From positions 3,001,501-3,065,500 of the forward strand of contig NZ_JAENXS010000001.1 in assembly GCF_016612535.1 (NCBI RefSeq): a stretch of DNA of 64,000 bases, read 5' to 3'. Positions within the stretch are counted from its first letter, which is position 1. Each line of letters starts with the position of its first letter. Below the pieces are notes generated by a model that made no database searches, was not told the origin of the DNA, and saw only the letters and a list, made by a program, of their open reading frames with translations. Of the stretch, positions 22,882-31,935 are shown one piece after another. The translations under genes were made by a program, and so were the position numbers. Origin of the DNA: Bradyrhizobium diazoefficiens. GTDB taxonomy: Bacteria; Pseudomonadota; Alphaproteobacteria; Rhizobiales; Xanthobacteraceae.

Positions 22882-24764
22882 GCCGGCCCCTTGGCAGGCC
22901 GCTGTTCTCTCGCCGCCAGGCGCTCGGCGTTGGTTTCAGCGCGCTCGGCGCCGCCTGTTTGCCGGGCGCGGCGACCTCCGAAACTCTCGCCGAGGCCCAC
23001 GGCATGTCGGCCTTCGGCGATCTCAAATATCCGGTCGACTTCCACCATTTCGACTACGTCAATCCCGACGCGCCGAAGGGCGGCGTGTTCTCGCTCATTC
23101 CCTCCGTGCGGGCCTACAATCAATCCTATTTCACGTTCTCGTCGCTCAACGCCTACATCCTGAAGGGCGAGGGTGCGCAGGGCATGGACATGACCTTCGC
23201 GCCGTTGATGGCGCGCGCCAACGACGAACCCGACGCGATGTACGGGCTTGCGGCAAAATCGGTGCGGATCTCGCCGGACAAGTTGACCTACACCTTCACG
23301 ATGCGGCCCGAGGCCCGCTTCCATGACGGCTCCAGGCTCACCGCGCAGGACGTCGCCTTCTCGCTCAACACGTTGAAGGAGAAGGGCCATCCGCTGATCG
23401 TGGTGCAGCTCCGCGATTTCGTGAAGGCCGACGCGCTTGACGAGGCCACGGTGGTCGTCACCTTCGCGCCGAACCGTGCGCGCGACGTGCCGCTCTATGT
23501 CGCGAGCCTTCCGATCTTCTCGAAGGCGTATTACGCGGCGCGTGCTTTCGATGAATCCACACTCGACACGCCGCTCGGTTCGGGGCCTTACAAGGTCGGA
23601 AAATTCGAGGTCAACCGCTACATCGAATATGAGCGCGTCAAGGATTGGTGGGGCGCCGATCTGCCGGTGTGCCGCGGCAGTTACAATCTCGATACCGTGC
23701 GCTACGAATTCTACCGCGATCGCGACGTCGCCTTCGAAGGCTTCAGCGGCAAAAGCTATCTTTTTCGCGAGGAACTGACGGCGCGCATCTGGGCCACCCG
23801 CTATGATTTCCCGGCGGTGAAGGACGGCCGCGTCAAGCGCGAGCAGCTGCCGGACGAGACGCCCTCCGGCGCACAGGGCTGGTTCATCAATCTGCGCCGT
23901 GACAAATTCAGGGATGCTCGGGTGCGGGAGGCTTTGATCTACGCCTTCGACTTCGAGTGGACCAACAAGACCATCATGTACGGCGCCTATGCGCGCACGG
24001 TCTCGCCGTTCCAGAATTCGGACATGATGGTCTCCGGCCCGCCGTCGCCTGAAGAGCTCGCGCTGCTCGCACCGTTCCGCGGCAAGGTGCCCGACGAAGT
24101 GTTCGGCCAGCCGTTCGTGCCGCCGGTATCGGACGGCTCAGGACAGGACCGCACCCTGTTGCGCAAGGCGGGTGAGCTGCTCAACGAGGCCGGATACGTC
24201 ATCAAGGACCGCAAGCGGGTATTGCCCAATGGCGAGCCCTTCACGATCGAATTCCTCAACGACGAAGCCTCGATCCAGCCACATCACGGACCTTATCTAA
24301 AGAATCTCGCAACCCTCGGCATCGATGCGACCTTCCGTCTGGTCGACGCCGTGCAGTATCGCGCGCGGCTGGAAGATTTCGATTTCGACATGACGATCGA
24401 GCGCTTCTCGATGTCGGCGACGCCCGGCGATGCGATGCGGGCGTTCTTCTCCTCCCAGGCCGCCAGGACCAAGGGCTCGTACAATCTCGCCGGCATCTCC
24501 GATCCGATCATCGACGCGCTGATCGAGAAGATCATCGCCGCCCAGACCCGGGCGGAGCTGACCACGGCCTGCAGGGCCTTCGACCGCGTATTCCGGGCCG
24601 GGCGCTACTGGGTGCCGCAGTGGTATGCGAACTTTCATCGCGTCGCCTATTGGGACCAGTTCAGCCATCCCGACAAGCCGCCGAAATATGCGCAAGGCGT
24701 CGGCGCGCCGGAGAATTGGTGGTTCGACGCCGCCAAGGCGGCCAAGCTCGAGCAGGCGAAATAA
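22878..24764 (+). CDS. yejA: Oligopeptide ABC transporter substrate-binding protein, second copy (YejA-like)
   Basis: This 628-residue paralogue of the preceding protein shares HFDYVNPDAPKGG, FHDGSRLTAQDVAFSLNTLK and a C-terminal WWFDAAKAAK. I place the start at TTG 22878, which overlaps the upstream stop as TTGA. It gives MSRPLGRPLFSRRQALGVGF, a twin-arginine-like signal followed by a hydrophobic stretch. An upstream in-frame start at 22833 would give a long hydrophilic leader. Two tandem binding proteins feeding one permease would widen the peptide range. Individual ligands are unknown. Confidence 0.88.
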   Translation: MSRPLGRPLFSRRQALGVGFSALGAACLPGAATSETLAEAHGMSAFGDLKYPVDFHHFDYVNPDAPKGGVFSLIPSVRAYNQSYFTFSSLNAYILKGEGAQGMDMTFAPLMARANDEPDAMYGLAAKSVRISPDKLTYTFTMRPEARFHDGSRLTAQDVAFSLNTLKEKGHPLIVVQLRDFVKADALDEATVVVTFAPNRARDVPLYVASLPIFSKAYYAARAFDESTLDTPLGSGPYKVGKFEVNRYIEYERVKDWWGADLPVCRGSYNLDTVRYEFYRDRDVAFEGFSGKSYLFREELTARIWATRYDFPAVKDGRVKREQLPDETPSGAQGWFINLRRDKFRDARVREALIYAFDFEWTNKTIMYGAYARTVSPFQNSDMMVSGPPSPEELALLAPFRGKVPDEVFGQPFVPPVSDGSGQDRTLLRKAGELLNEAGYVIKDRKRVLPNGEPFTIEFLNDEASIQPHHGPYLKNLATLGIDATFRLVDAVQYRARLEDFDFDMTIERFSMSATPGDAMRAFFSSQAARTKGSYNLAGISDPIIDALIEKIIAAQTRAELTTACRAFDRVFRAGRYWVPQWYANFHRVAYWDQFSHPDKPPKYAQGVGAPENWWFDAAKAAKLEQAK

Positions 24765-24766
24765 TC

Positions 24767-25876
24767 ATGAGCGCCTATATCGCCCGCCGCATTCTCCTGA
24801 TGATTCCGACCCTGCTCGGAATCCTCTTCGTGTCGTTCGTCGTCGTGCAGTTCGCGCCGGGTGGTCCGGTCGAGCGCGTGATCGCGCAGCTCTCCGGGGC
24901 CGACACCGGCGGCAGTTCGCGCATTTCCGGAGGCGGCGACTTTGCGCAACGCGCGCCCGGGCAGCTGGGGGCCGGTGGCGATGCCATCAACTCCAAGTAC
25001 CGCGGTGCGCAGGGCCTCGACCCCGATTTCATCAAGAAGCTGGAAGTGCAGTTCGGTTTCGACAAGCCGGCGCCGGAACGCTTCGCGCTGATGGTGTGGA
25101 ATTTCGCCCGCTTCGATTTCGGCAAGAGCTATTTTCGCGACGTCAGCGTGATCCAGCTCATCAAGGAGAAGTTGCCGGTCTCGATCTCGCTCGGCATCTG
25201 GCTGACGCTGATCACCTATCTGATCTCGATTCCGCTCGGCATCCGCAAGGCCGTGAAGGACGGCACGCGCTTCGACACCTGGACTTCGGCGATCATCATT
25301 ATCGGCTTCGCGATCCCGGGCTTCCTGTTCGCGATCCTGCTGATCATTCTCTTTGCCGGCGGCTCCTTCTGGAATCTTTTTCCGTTGCGCGGCCTGACCT
25401 CGGACGGCTGGTCGCAGTTTCCCTGGTACTGGAAGATCATCGATTACTTCTGGCATCTGACCCTGCCGCTGATCTCGATGGGGCTGAGCGCATTTGCGAC
25501 AATGACGCTGCTCACGAAGAATTCGTTCCTCGATGAGATCCGCAAGCAATATGTCATGACCGCGCGCGCCAAGGGTTGCAGCGAGACCCAGGTGCTCTAT
25601 GGCCACATCTTCCGCAATGCGATGCTGATCGTGATCGCGGGTTTTCCGGGTGCCTTCATCCACGCCTTCTTCTCCGGCTCGCTCCTGATCGAGACCATCT
25701 TCTCGCTGGACGGGCTCGGGCTGCTGAGTTTCGAGAGTGTGCTCAACCGCGACTATCCGGTCGTGTTCGGCACGCTCTACATCTTTTCGCTGGTCGGCCT
25801 CGTGGTCAATCTGATCTCCGATCTGACCTATATGTGGATCGATCCGCGGATCGATTTCGAGGCAAGGGAGGTCTGA
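24767..25876 (+). CDS. yejB: Oligopeptide ABC transporter permease (YejB-like)
   Basis: This 369-residue permease starts at ATG 24767 (MSAYIARRILLMIPTLLGILF). The first membrane helix is followed by a long periplasmic loop typical of YejB (about 30-110). The rest of the DppB-type core follows, with ISLGIWLTLITYLISIPLG. The EAA-like coupling loop is around YVMTARAKGCSETQVLYGHIFRNA. It forms the inner-membrane channel with YejE. The stop overlaps the next start (TGATG). Confidence 0.92.
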   Translation: MSAYIARRILLMIPTLLGILFVSFVVVQFAPGGPVERVIAQLSGADTGGSSRISGGGDFAQRAPGQLGAGGDAINSKYRGAQGLDPDFIKKLEVQFGFDKPAPERFALMVWNFARFDFGKSYFRDVSVIQLIKEKLPVSISLGIWLTLITYLISIPLGIRKAVKDGTRFDTWTSAIIIIGFAIPGFLFAILLIILFAGGSFWNLFPLRGLTSDGWSQFPWYWKIIDYFWHLTLPLISMGLSAFATMTLLTKNSFLDEIRKQYVMTARAKGCSETQVLYGHIFRNAMLIVIAGFPGAFIHAFFSGSLLIETIFSLDGLGLLSFESVLNRDYPVVFGTLYIFSLVGLVVNLISDLTYMWIDPRIDFEAREV

Positions 25877-27054
25877 TGGCGCTGACCGCCCCAACCCCGA
25901 TCGAGACGACCACGGGCTCTCCGCTCGGCGAAGCCGTGCCGGCTACACGCAAGCCGTTCGCGCCGTCGCCGCTCAACAGGCGGCGCTGGGAAAACTTCAA
26001 GGCGAACCGGCGCGGCTACTGGTCGTTCTGGATCTTCATGGTCCTGTTCGTGGTGTCGCTGTTTGCCGAGCTGATCGCCAACGACCGGCCGTTCCTGATC
26101 AAATATGACGGCCATCTCTATTGGCCGGCCTTCGTCACCTATTCGGAGACGACTTTTGGCGGCGATTTCGAAACCGCGGCCGACTACCGCGATCCCTATT
26201 TGCAAAAGCTGATCAAGGACAAGGGCGGCAGCATCGTCTGGCCGCTGATCCGTTATTCCTACGACACCCACAATCTCGATTTGCCGACGCCTGCGCCGTC
26301 ACCGCCGACCTGGATGCTGACGGAAGCCCAGTGCAAGCCCGTGGTCGAGAAGAAGGGGCTGAAGAGTTGCCGCGACCTCGAATACAACTGGCTCGGCACC
26401 GACGATCAGGGTCGCGACGTTGTCGCGCGACTGATTTACGGCTTCCGCATCTCGGTGCTGTTCGGCCTCTGCCTCACCATCGTCTCCTCGGTCGTCGGCG
26501 TCGCCGCCGGCGGCATCCAGGGCTATTTCGGCGGCTGGATCGATCTGACGTTCCAGCGCTTCATCGAGATCTGGACGGCGATCCCGTCGCTCTATCTGCT
26601 GCTGATTTTGTCGTCTGTGCTGGTGCCCGGCTTCTTCGTGCTGCTCGGGATCCTGTTGCTGTTCTCATGGGTGTCGCTGGTCGGCCTCGTGCGCGCGGAA
26701 TTTTTGCGCGGGCGTAATTTCGAATACATCCAGGCGGCGCGCGCGCTCGGCGTCTCCAACAAGGTGATCATGTTCCGGCATCTGTTGCCGAACGCGATGG
26801 TCGCGACCATGACGTTCCTGCCGTTCATCGTCTCGAGTTCGGTGATGACGCTGACGGCGCTGGACTTCCTCGGCTTCGGACTGCCGCCCGGCTCGCCCTC
26901 GCTCGGCGAGCTGCTGTCGCAGGGCAAATCCAACGTGCAGGCGCCGTGGCTCGGCTTCACCGGCTTCTTCTCGGTCGCGATCATGCTGTCGCTGCTGATT
27001 TTCGTCGGCGAAGCCGTGCGCGACGCCTTCGATCCGCGCAAGACGTTCAAGTGA
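25876..27054 (+). CDS. yejE: Oligopeptide ABC transporter permease (YejE-like)
   Basis: This 392-residue permease starts at ATG 25876, inside the preceding stop. A cytoplasmic N-terminus of about 40 residues leads to the first helix (SFWIFMVLFVVSLFAELIA). A large periplasmic insertion follows, with NWLGTDDQGRDVVARLIYGFR. The DppC-type core carries the EAA loop near EYIQAARALGVSNKVIMFRHLLPNA. The ATPase gene follows at a 7-bp distance. Confidence 0.92.
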   Translation: MALTAPTPIETTTGSPLGEAVPATRKPFAPSPLNRRRWENFKANRRGYWSFWIFMVLFVVSLFAELIANDRPFLIKYDGHLYWPAFVTYSETTFGGDFETAADYRDPYLQKLIKDKGGSIVWPLIRYSYDTHNLDLPTPAPSPPTWMLTEAQCKPVVEKKGLKSCRDLEYNWLGTDDQGRDVVARLIYGFRISVLFGLCLTIVSSVVGVAAGGIQGYFGGWIDLTFQRFIEIWTAIPSLYLLLILSSVLVPGFFVLLGILLLFSWVSLVGLVRAEFLRGRNFEYIQAARALGVSNKVIMFRHLLPNAMVATMTFLPFIVSSSVMTLTALDFLGFGLPPGSPSLGELLSQGKSNVQAPWLGFTGFFSVAIMLSLLIFVGEAVRDAFDPRKTFK

Positions 27055-27061
27055 GGACGTG

Positions 27062-28699
27062 ATGGACGCGATCAACCAGCCCTTGCTCGCCGTGCGCGAC
27101 CTCTCAGTGGCCTTCCGCCAGGGCGGCGCCACCACGCTCGCGGTCGACAAGGTCTCGTTCCAGATCAAGCGCGGCGAATGCCTGGCGCTGGTCGGCGAAT
27201 CCGGCTCCGGCAAGTCGGTCAGCGCGCTCTCGATCCTGAAGCTGTTGCCTTATCCGAATGCCTCGCATCCCTCGGGCAGCATTCGCTTCAAGGGACGCGA
27301 GCTGATCGACCAGTCGGAGCGAGAGATGCGGGAGATCCGCGGCAGCGACATCTCCATCATCTTCCAGGAGCCGATGACCTCGCTCAACCCGCTGCACACG
27401 ATCGAGGCGCAGATCGGCGAGATCATCCAGCTGCACAATCCGACCAGCAATGCCGCGGCGCGCAGGCGGACACTGGAGCTGTTGACCCAGGTCGGCATTC
27501 CCGAGCCGGAAACCCGGCTGAACAGCTACCCGCACCAGCTCTCCGGCGGTCAGCGCCAGCGCGTGATGATCGCGATGGCGCTCGCCAACGAGCCGGATTT
27601 GCTGATCGCGGACGAGCCGACCACGGCGCTCGACGTCACCGTGCAGGCGCAGATCTTGGCGCTGCTCGCCGAGATCCGCGCGCGGCTGGGCATGAGCCTG
27701 CTCTTCATCACCCATGATCTCGGCATCGTGCGCCGTATCGCCGACACCGTCTGTGTCATGAAGGGCGGCGAGATCGTCGAGCAGGGGCCGGTCGAGCAGG
27801 TCTTCAAGACCCCGAAACATCCCTATACCCGCGATCTGCTCGCAGCCGAGCCGAAGCCGGATCCGGCGCCGCCGCAGCCGGATGCGCCGGTGGTGATGTC
27901 GACCGATGATCTGAAAGTGTGGTTTCCGATCAAGCGCGGCCTGATGCGCAAGACGGTCGGTCACATCAAGGCGGTCGACGGCGTCAGCGTTGCCGTGCGC
28001 AAGGGCGAGACGCTTGGCGTCGTCGGCGAATCCGGCTCGGGCAAGACCACGCTGGGGCTGGCGCTGCTGCGGCTGATCTCCTCCAACGGGCGGATCGTGT
28101 TCCTGGGCAAGGACATCCAGGGCCTGCGCTTCAAGGAGATGCGGCCGTTTCGGCGCGACATGCAGATCGTGTTTCAGGACCCGTTCGGCTCGCTCAGCCC
28201 GCGCATGTCGGTCGCCGACATCGTCGCTGAAGGCCTCTCCGTGCATCAACCGAAGCTGTCGCGCGAGGAGCGCGAGGCACGCGTCGTCAAGGCGCTCGAG
28301 GATGTCGGGCTGAAGCCGGACACCCGCTATCGCTACCCGCATGAATTCTCGGGCGGCCAGCGCCAGCGCATCAGCATCGCGCGCGCGGTGGTGCTGGAGC
28401 CGGATTTCGTCGTGCTGGACGAGCCGACCAGCGCGCTCGACATGCTCATTCAGGCGCAGATGGTTGACCTCTTGCGTGAATTGCAGCGCAAGCGCGACCT
28501 CACCTACATGTTCATCTCGCACGATCTGCGCGTCGTCGCCTCGCTCGCGAGCCATCTCATCGTGATGCGCGGCGGCAAGGTGGTGGAGGAGGGGCAGGCT
28601 GCCGAACTCTTCAAGAACCCGCAGACCGATTACACCCGCGCGCTGTTTGCGGCGGCGTTCCGGCTCGACACGGCAGGCAACGGCTCGGTCGCGACGTAG
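27062..28699 (+). CDS. yejF: Dual ATP-binding subunit of the oligopeptide importer (YejF-like)
   Basis: This 545-residue protein holds two complete ABC cassettes that power YejB/YejE. The first Walker A is GESGSGKS (about 44), with signature LSGGQRQRV and Walker [13 protein letters not shown]. The second Walker A is GESGSGKT (about 322), with [13 protein letters not shown] and [14 protein letters not shown] 27062 is preferred to an adjacent in-frame GTG because GAGGA lies 4 nt upstream. In Sinorhizobium the orthologous transporter contributes to tolerance of plant nodule peptides. The same role here is inference. Confidence 0.93.
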   Translation: MDAINQPLLAVRDLSVAFRQGGATTLAVDKVSFQIKRGECLALVGESGSGKSVSALSILKLLPYPNASHPSGSIRFKGRELIDQSEREMREIRGSDISIIFQEPMTSLNPLHTIEAQIGEIIQLHNPTSNAAARRRTLELLTQVGIPEPETRLNSYPHQLSGGQRQRVMIAMALANEPDLLIADEPTTALDVTVQAQILALLAEIRARLGMSLLFITHDLGIVRRIADTVCVMKGGEIVEQGPVEQVFKTPKHPYTRDLLAAEPKPDPAPPQPDAPVVMSTDDLKVWFPIKRGLMRKTVGHIKAVDGVSVAVRKGETLGVVGESGSGKTTLGLALLRLISSNGRIVFLGKDIQGLRFKEMRPFRRDMQIVFQDPFGSLSPRMSVADIVAEGLSVHQPKLSREEREARVVKALEDVGLKPDTRYRYPHEFSGGQRQRISIARAVVLEPDFVVLDEPTSALDMLIQAQMVDLLRELQRKRDLTYMFISHDLRVVASLASHLIVMRGGKVVEEGQAAELFKNPQTDYTRALFAAAFRLDTAGNGSVAT

Positions 28700-28724
28700 C
28701 TTTTCCGATTATTTCGGGCGTGCG

Positions 28725-28765
28725 TTTTGTCCGCCGAAGCTCGAAGAGTGAAGGCGAAAGCGCAA
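28725..28765. repeat. Short dispersed motif shared with the 9785-9933 repeat
   Basis: TTTGTCCGCCGAAGCTCGAA and the following GAGTGAAGGCG match, with few differences, the reverse complement of 9885-9922 (CTTGTCCGTCGAAGCTCGAA, GAGCGAAGGCG). It lies in the 231-bp gap after yejF. I saw no gene in that gap. Confidence 0.65.
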
Positions 28766-28930
28766 ATCCGGAATCCCGAAAGGTCGGCTTTCGCGGATAA
28801 ACGGGAATTTGTTCGGTTCCGTCGCAATCGGCTGCTTTTGACTCAAAACGGACAACGACCCATTCGCGACAGTGACAACTCAAGCTAGAAACGGCTAAGT
28901 TGCTTTAGGACATTATCTTGGGGATTGAAC

Positions 28931-29938
28931 ATGGTCGCACAGACCCCTGTCATCGAACTCATGAAGCTCATCAGTGGGTTTCAAGTGTCGCAAGTCATCT
29001 CGGCAATGGCTGAGCTTGGTATTGCAGACGCATTGAAGGACGAAACACTCCATAGTGACGTTGTCGCGCGCAGGCTGGAATGCGATCCCGCGTCCCTATA
29101 TCGGCTGCTACATGCCCTCGCGTCAGTAGGTCTCTTGGAAGAGCAGCCTGAGCGGCATTTTCGACTAACGCCGATTGGAGAATGCCTGAGGTCGGAATCG
29201 CCGAACTCTCGATCGGCGTGGGCGCGCTATGTCGGCCGACCTTATGTCCGGCAATCATGGGCAAATCTAGCCGACAGCGTAAGAACCGGAAAGAGCGCGT
29301 TTGAGCTGTTGCACCATGCGAACTTGTGGGAGTGGCGTGGGGAACGGCCCGAAGAAACCGGAATATTCGACGCGGCCATGAGCGAGCTGTCGCGTTCGGG
29401 AGGCAATGCGATTGCCTCTGCTCACGATTTCTCGGCGTACAAAGTTATTGTCGATATCGGCGGCGGACAGGGGGCACTGCTCGCTGCCATCCTAGCGCAA
29501 CATGCGGGCACGCGCGGCATCCTGTTCGATCTGCCGCATGTCGTCGTCAAAGCAAAGGAACTGCTCGCAGCGGCGAACGTTGCAGATCGCTGTGAGATCG
29601 TAGGCGGCGACGTCTTCAAGAGCGCGCCGACGGGCGGTGATGCCTACCTTATTAAATCCGTGTTGATGGATGAGAGCGACGAAAGTGTCGTTTCGATTTT
29701 AGGCCGCTGCCGCTCGGTGATGTCATCGTCGGCGCATCTCATTGTGATCGAGCATCTTCTCACCCCGCCAAATCAACCGGACGTCAACTATAGCGACATG
29801 ACTATGATGGTGATGACTGGCGGTCGCGAGCGTACACAAAAGGAATTCGAAGCTCTTTTTGCGGCAGCACGCTTTCGCTTTGAACGGGCCGTCAGTACCC
29901 GGTCGCCGTTTACGCTGCTAATCGGCAGCCCAAGCTAA
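28931..29938 (+). CDS. SAM-dependent O-methyltransferase (COMT/hydroxyneurosporene methyltransferase-like)
   Basis: The protein has 335 residues from ATG 28931 (an in-frame TTG lies 6 nt upstream). The N-terminal winged-helix dimerisation domain (about 1-100) includes IADALKDETLHSDVVARRLECD and LYRLLHALASVGLL. The C-terminal Rossmann domain has the SAM motif VVDIGGGQGALLAAIL (about 176) and the ILFDLPHVV segment. The late motif HLIVIEHLLTP also fits. These enzymes methylate hydroxyls on aromatics or pigments. Base composition is clearly lower in GC than the upstream yej genes, marking entry to an accessory stretch. Confidence 0.85.
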   Translation: MVAQTPVIELMKLISGFQVSQVISAMAELGIADALKDETLHSDVVARRLECDPASLYRLLHALASVGLLEEQPERHFRLTPIGECLRSESPNSRSAWARYVGRPYVRQSWANLADSVRTGKSAFELLHHANLWEWRGERPEETGIFDAAMSELSRSGGNAIASAHDFSAYKVIVDIGGGQGALLAAILAQHAGTRGILFDLPHVVVKAKELLAAANVADRCEIVGGDVFKSAPTGGDAYLIKSVLMDESDESVVSILGRCRSVMSSSAHLIVIEHLLTPPNQPDVNYSDMTMMVMTGGRERTQKEFEALFAAARFRFERAVSTRSPFTLLIGSPS

Positions 29939-30225
29939 ACCGACGCTATCGGGCAACGGGGAACTTCTCCTTACCCAAAACGGATTCGACCGAGCGGTAT
30001 TTCTCTTTCGCTCATTATGTCGGCCCTATCGCCAGGACTACGTTCGCAGCCTTGTATGTGGGGCCGCAGATTGGCGCAGCCGCTCTCCCTGCAGGACGCC
30101 TTGATTGGGCTGTCGCCCCAATTCATGTCCGGATGGGAGCGACGCCTATCGTTCAGGCAAGTAGAGCGCTAGTTCGGGCGGGCGCAACGGGGGCGCCGTC
30201 GCGACGCGCTTCCGCGACGTTCGCC

Positions 30226-30732
30226 TCAGATGCCGCGGAGGAAGTCGATCTTGCCGATCTCCACCCCGTTGTGGCGCAGGATCGCGTAGGCGGTGGTGAC
30301 GTGGAAGTAGAAATTCGGGATCATGAAGCCGAACAGATACTGCTTGGCGGGGAAGGTCATGTCGTTGCCGGCGAGCTTCTGGGTGACGGTGCGATCCTCG
30401 GCCCCCGCGAACTTCTCCGTCGGCACGCTCTCCAGGAAGGCGATAGTCTTGGCGAGGCGGTCCTTCAGGTCCGCCACGGTCTTGTCCTCGTCGGGGAGCC
30501 TTGGGATGTCCATTTGGGCCAGGCGCGCCGCGCCGCCCCTCGCTGTTTCCGTGGCGCGATGGATCTGGGTCGAGAAGGGCAGCATGTCGATGGCCAACCG
30601 GCTGCCCATGAGGACGCTCGGGTCCACCTTCTTGCCCTCGGCGTAGGCCATTGCCTTGTCGAGGATGGCGTCGAGATTCTTCAGCGCGCGCACCATGCCG
30701 GGAACGGCGGCCTCGTACATGGACAGGGACAA
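30226..30732 (-). CDS. DUF1993 family protein
   Basis: The protein has 168 residues from a TTG at 30732, with GGAGG 6 nt upstream. This gives MSLSMYEAAVPGMVRALKNL, the usual DUF1993 N-terminus. A longer frame from 30759 lacks a site. The family is a helical bundle related to DinB-like proteins, with QYLFGFMIPNFYFHVTTAYAILRHNGV near the C-terminus. Biochemical function is unknown. It is divergent from a TetR gene with a perfect palindrome between them, so it is probably the regulator's target. Confidence 0.88.
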   Translation of the reverse strand: MSLSMYEAAVPGMVRALKNLDAILDKAMAYAEGKKVDPSVLMGSRLAIDMLPFSTQIHRATETARGGAARLAQMDIPRLPDEDKTVADLKDRLAKTIAFLESVPTEKFAGAEDRTVTQKLAGNDMTFPAKQYLFGFMIPNFYFHVTTAYAILRHNGVEIGKIDFLRGI

Positions 30733-30804
30733 AGCAAACCTCCAAATAGAGTGACCCACCTGCTCAGTTTACGATTTGATAGCGTGGCATTGCGCGCTGC
30801 ATTT

Positions 30805-30838
30805 ACTATGGCGATCATACTATGGCGATCGCCATAGT
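30805..30838. promoter_or_regulatory. 20-bp perfect palindrome plus half-site, probable TetR operator
   Basis: ACTATGGCGATCGCCATAGT at 30819-30838 is its own reverse complement. It is preceded at 30805-30818 by ACTATGGCGATCAT, which repeats the left arm directly. The block lies 86 bp from the DUF1993 start and 30 bp from the TetR start. This is the usual arrangement for a TetR protein repressing itself and its divergent neighbour. Confidence 0.75.
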
Positions 30839-30868
30839 GCTGTCAAGCGAGGCGTGGTATTTTACGAC

Positions 30869-31438
30869 ATGGCCCGCAAAACTGACGCCCGCGCTCGCGC
30901 GATTGCCACCGCCGAACGGCTATTTCGCATCCAAGGCTACGCTGCGACTGGACTGAGCCAGATCATTGAAGAAAGCGGCTCGCCTAAAGGATCGTTTTAC
31001 TTTCACTTTCCGCGCGGCAAAACCCAACTGGCAGAGGAAACGATCGATCTTTATCTCGCGAATAGAGCTGCGGCGTTCCGGCATATCTCAGCGAGTACGA
31101 CAGGCGATGCTCCGAATTTTTTTAATCAGATTTTTGCGGCAATCGCGGCCGAAATGATTGCCTCCGACTTCCAGTATGGATGTCTCATGCAAAATCTGGT
31201 GAGTGAGATGTCCGTGCTGGACGCTGAGCTGACCAAACGGGTCGCAAGCGGATTTGTCGAGTTGACCGGAATTATTGCAGAGCATCTCCGGGGGTGCGGT
31301 TTCGCTCCCGCGCGCGCATCCTCCAGCGCAGCCGCATTGGTCGCCGCCATCGAAGGCGCACGAACGATTGCCCGTGTCGAACGTGCGCCGGCTATATTTG
31401 AGGCGCTGGCGGATATCTTCTGCCAAAGGGGCCTGTGA
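30869..31438 (+). CDS. TetR/AcrR-family transcriptional regulator
   Basis: The protein has 189 residues from ATG 30869. The N-terminal helix-turn-helix is clear: RAIATAERLFRIQGYAATGLSQIIEESGSPKGSFYFHF (about 9-46). The C-terminal ligand domain includes an MQNLVSEMSVLD segment as in the YxaF/LmrA-like branch. The open frame upstream of the ATG crosses the operator and is not coding. It should repress DUF1993 and itself. The inducing ligand is unknown. Confidence 0.9.
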   Translation: MARKTDARARAIATAERLFRIQGYAATGLSQIIEESGSPKGSFYFHFPRGKTQLAEETIDLYLANRAAAFRHISASTTGDAPNFFNQIFAAIAAEMIASDFQYGCLMQNLVSEMSVLDAELTKRVASGFVELTGIIAEHLRGCGFAPARASSSAAALVAAIEGARTIARVERAPAIFEALADIFCQRGL

Positions 31439-31519
31439 TCTTCCTCCGAGGAAGTGGACGAGTTTAGCTCGTGGATCGGCGCCGCCTCGTCCTGCGCATG
31501 ACGTAAACCGGCTATTGGC

Positions 31520-31698
31520 CCGTTGCCGCAAGCTGCAGGCTCCATCCGTAGGTCTGCTCGCCGGGATCAAGCGGACACGAGTCGGCCCGAGCGTGATCGC
31601 CGCTCGTGACCCGTTGCCGAAGACCGCATGGCTCATCCGTCGGTCGGCTCGCTGAGATTAACCGGACATGGCTCGGCCTGAGCCGGCTCGCTTGTGGC
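31520..31698. repeat. Diverged tandem duplication, unit about 90 bp
   Basis: Copy A (31520-31610) and copy B (31611-31698) both begin CCGTTGCCG. They share CATCCGT, GGTC-GCTCGC, CGGACA and CTCGG/TCGGCC blocks in the same order. The copies abut directly. Both frames are full of stops, so it is non-coding or a dead remnant. Confidence 0.6.
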
Positions 31699-31883
31699 CC
31701 TCAGCTGAACAACGAAAGGGCCGCCGCTATGTCGGCTGTCGGCTGTCCGCGGTAGAGCGGGCGTTGTGCGATGGCTGCGTTGACGGGTGCTCCTGACCAA
31801 AGCGGACAGCCGCGAGCCCCACACAGGGTCCCCGTCATGAGCCTGAAATGACCATCGCCAGTGCACACCCGACGAGGGTCTTC

Positions 31884-31913
31884 TAAAAACAAGGCCGGCT
31901 TTGAGCCGGCCTT
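31884..31913 (-). terminator. Rho-independent terminator of the outer-membrane protein gene
   Basis: On the minus strand a 10-bp stem (AAGGCCGGCT / AGCCGGCCTT, three-base loop) is followed by GTTTTT. It begins about 23 bp after the stop of the 31936-32697 gene. Confidence 0.85.
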
Positions 31914-31935
31914 GGGTCCCCTGCTGTTCGGAAGC

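Larger units (their letters stand above)
31439..31935. other. Gene-free 497-bp stretch with a diverged tandem duplication and a terminator
   Basis: No supported ORF lies between the TetR gene and the outer-membrane protein. It contains the 91-bp tandem duplication at 31520-31698 and the minus-strand terminator at 31884-31913. A third fragment sharing AAAGCGGACA-type sequence is near 31798. It reads as eroded repeat DNA. Confidence 0.5.

Noticed and set aside
29939..30225. Possible small gene between the methyltransferase and DUF1993
   Set aside because: No frame with a ribosome site or coding-like composition. Treated as intergenic.
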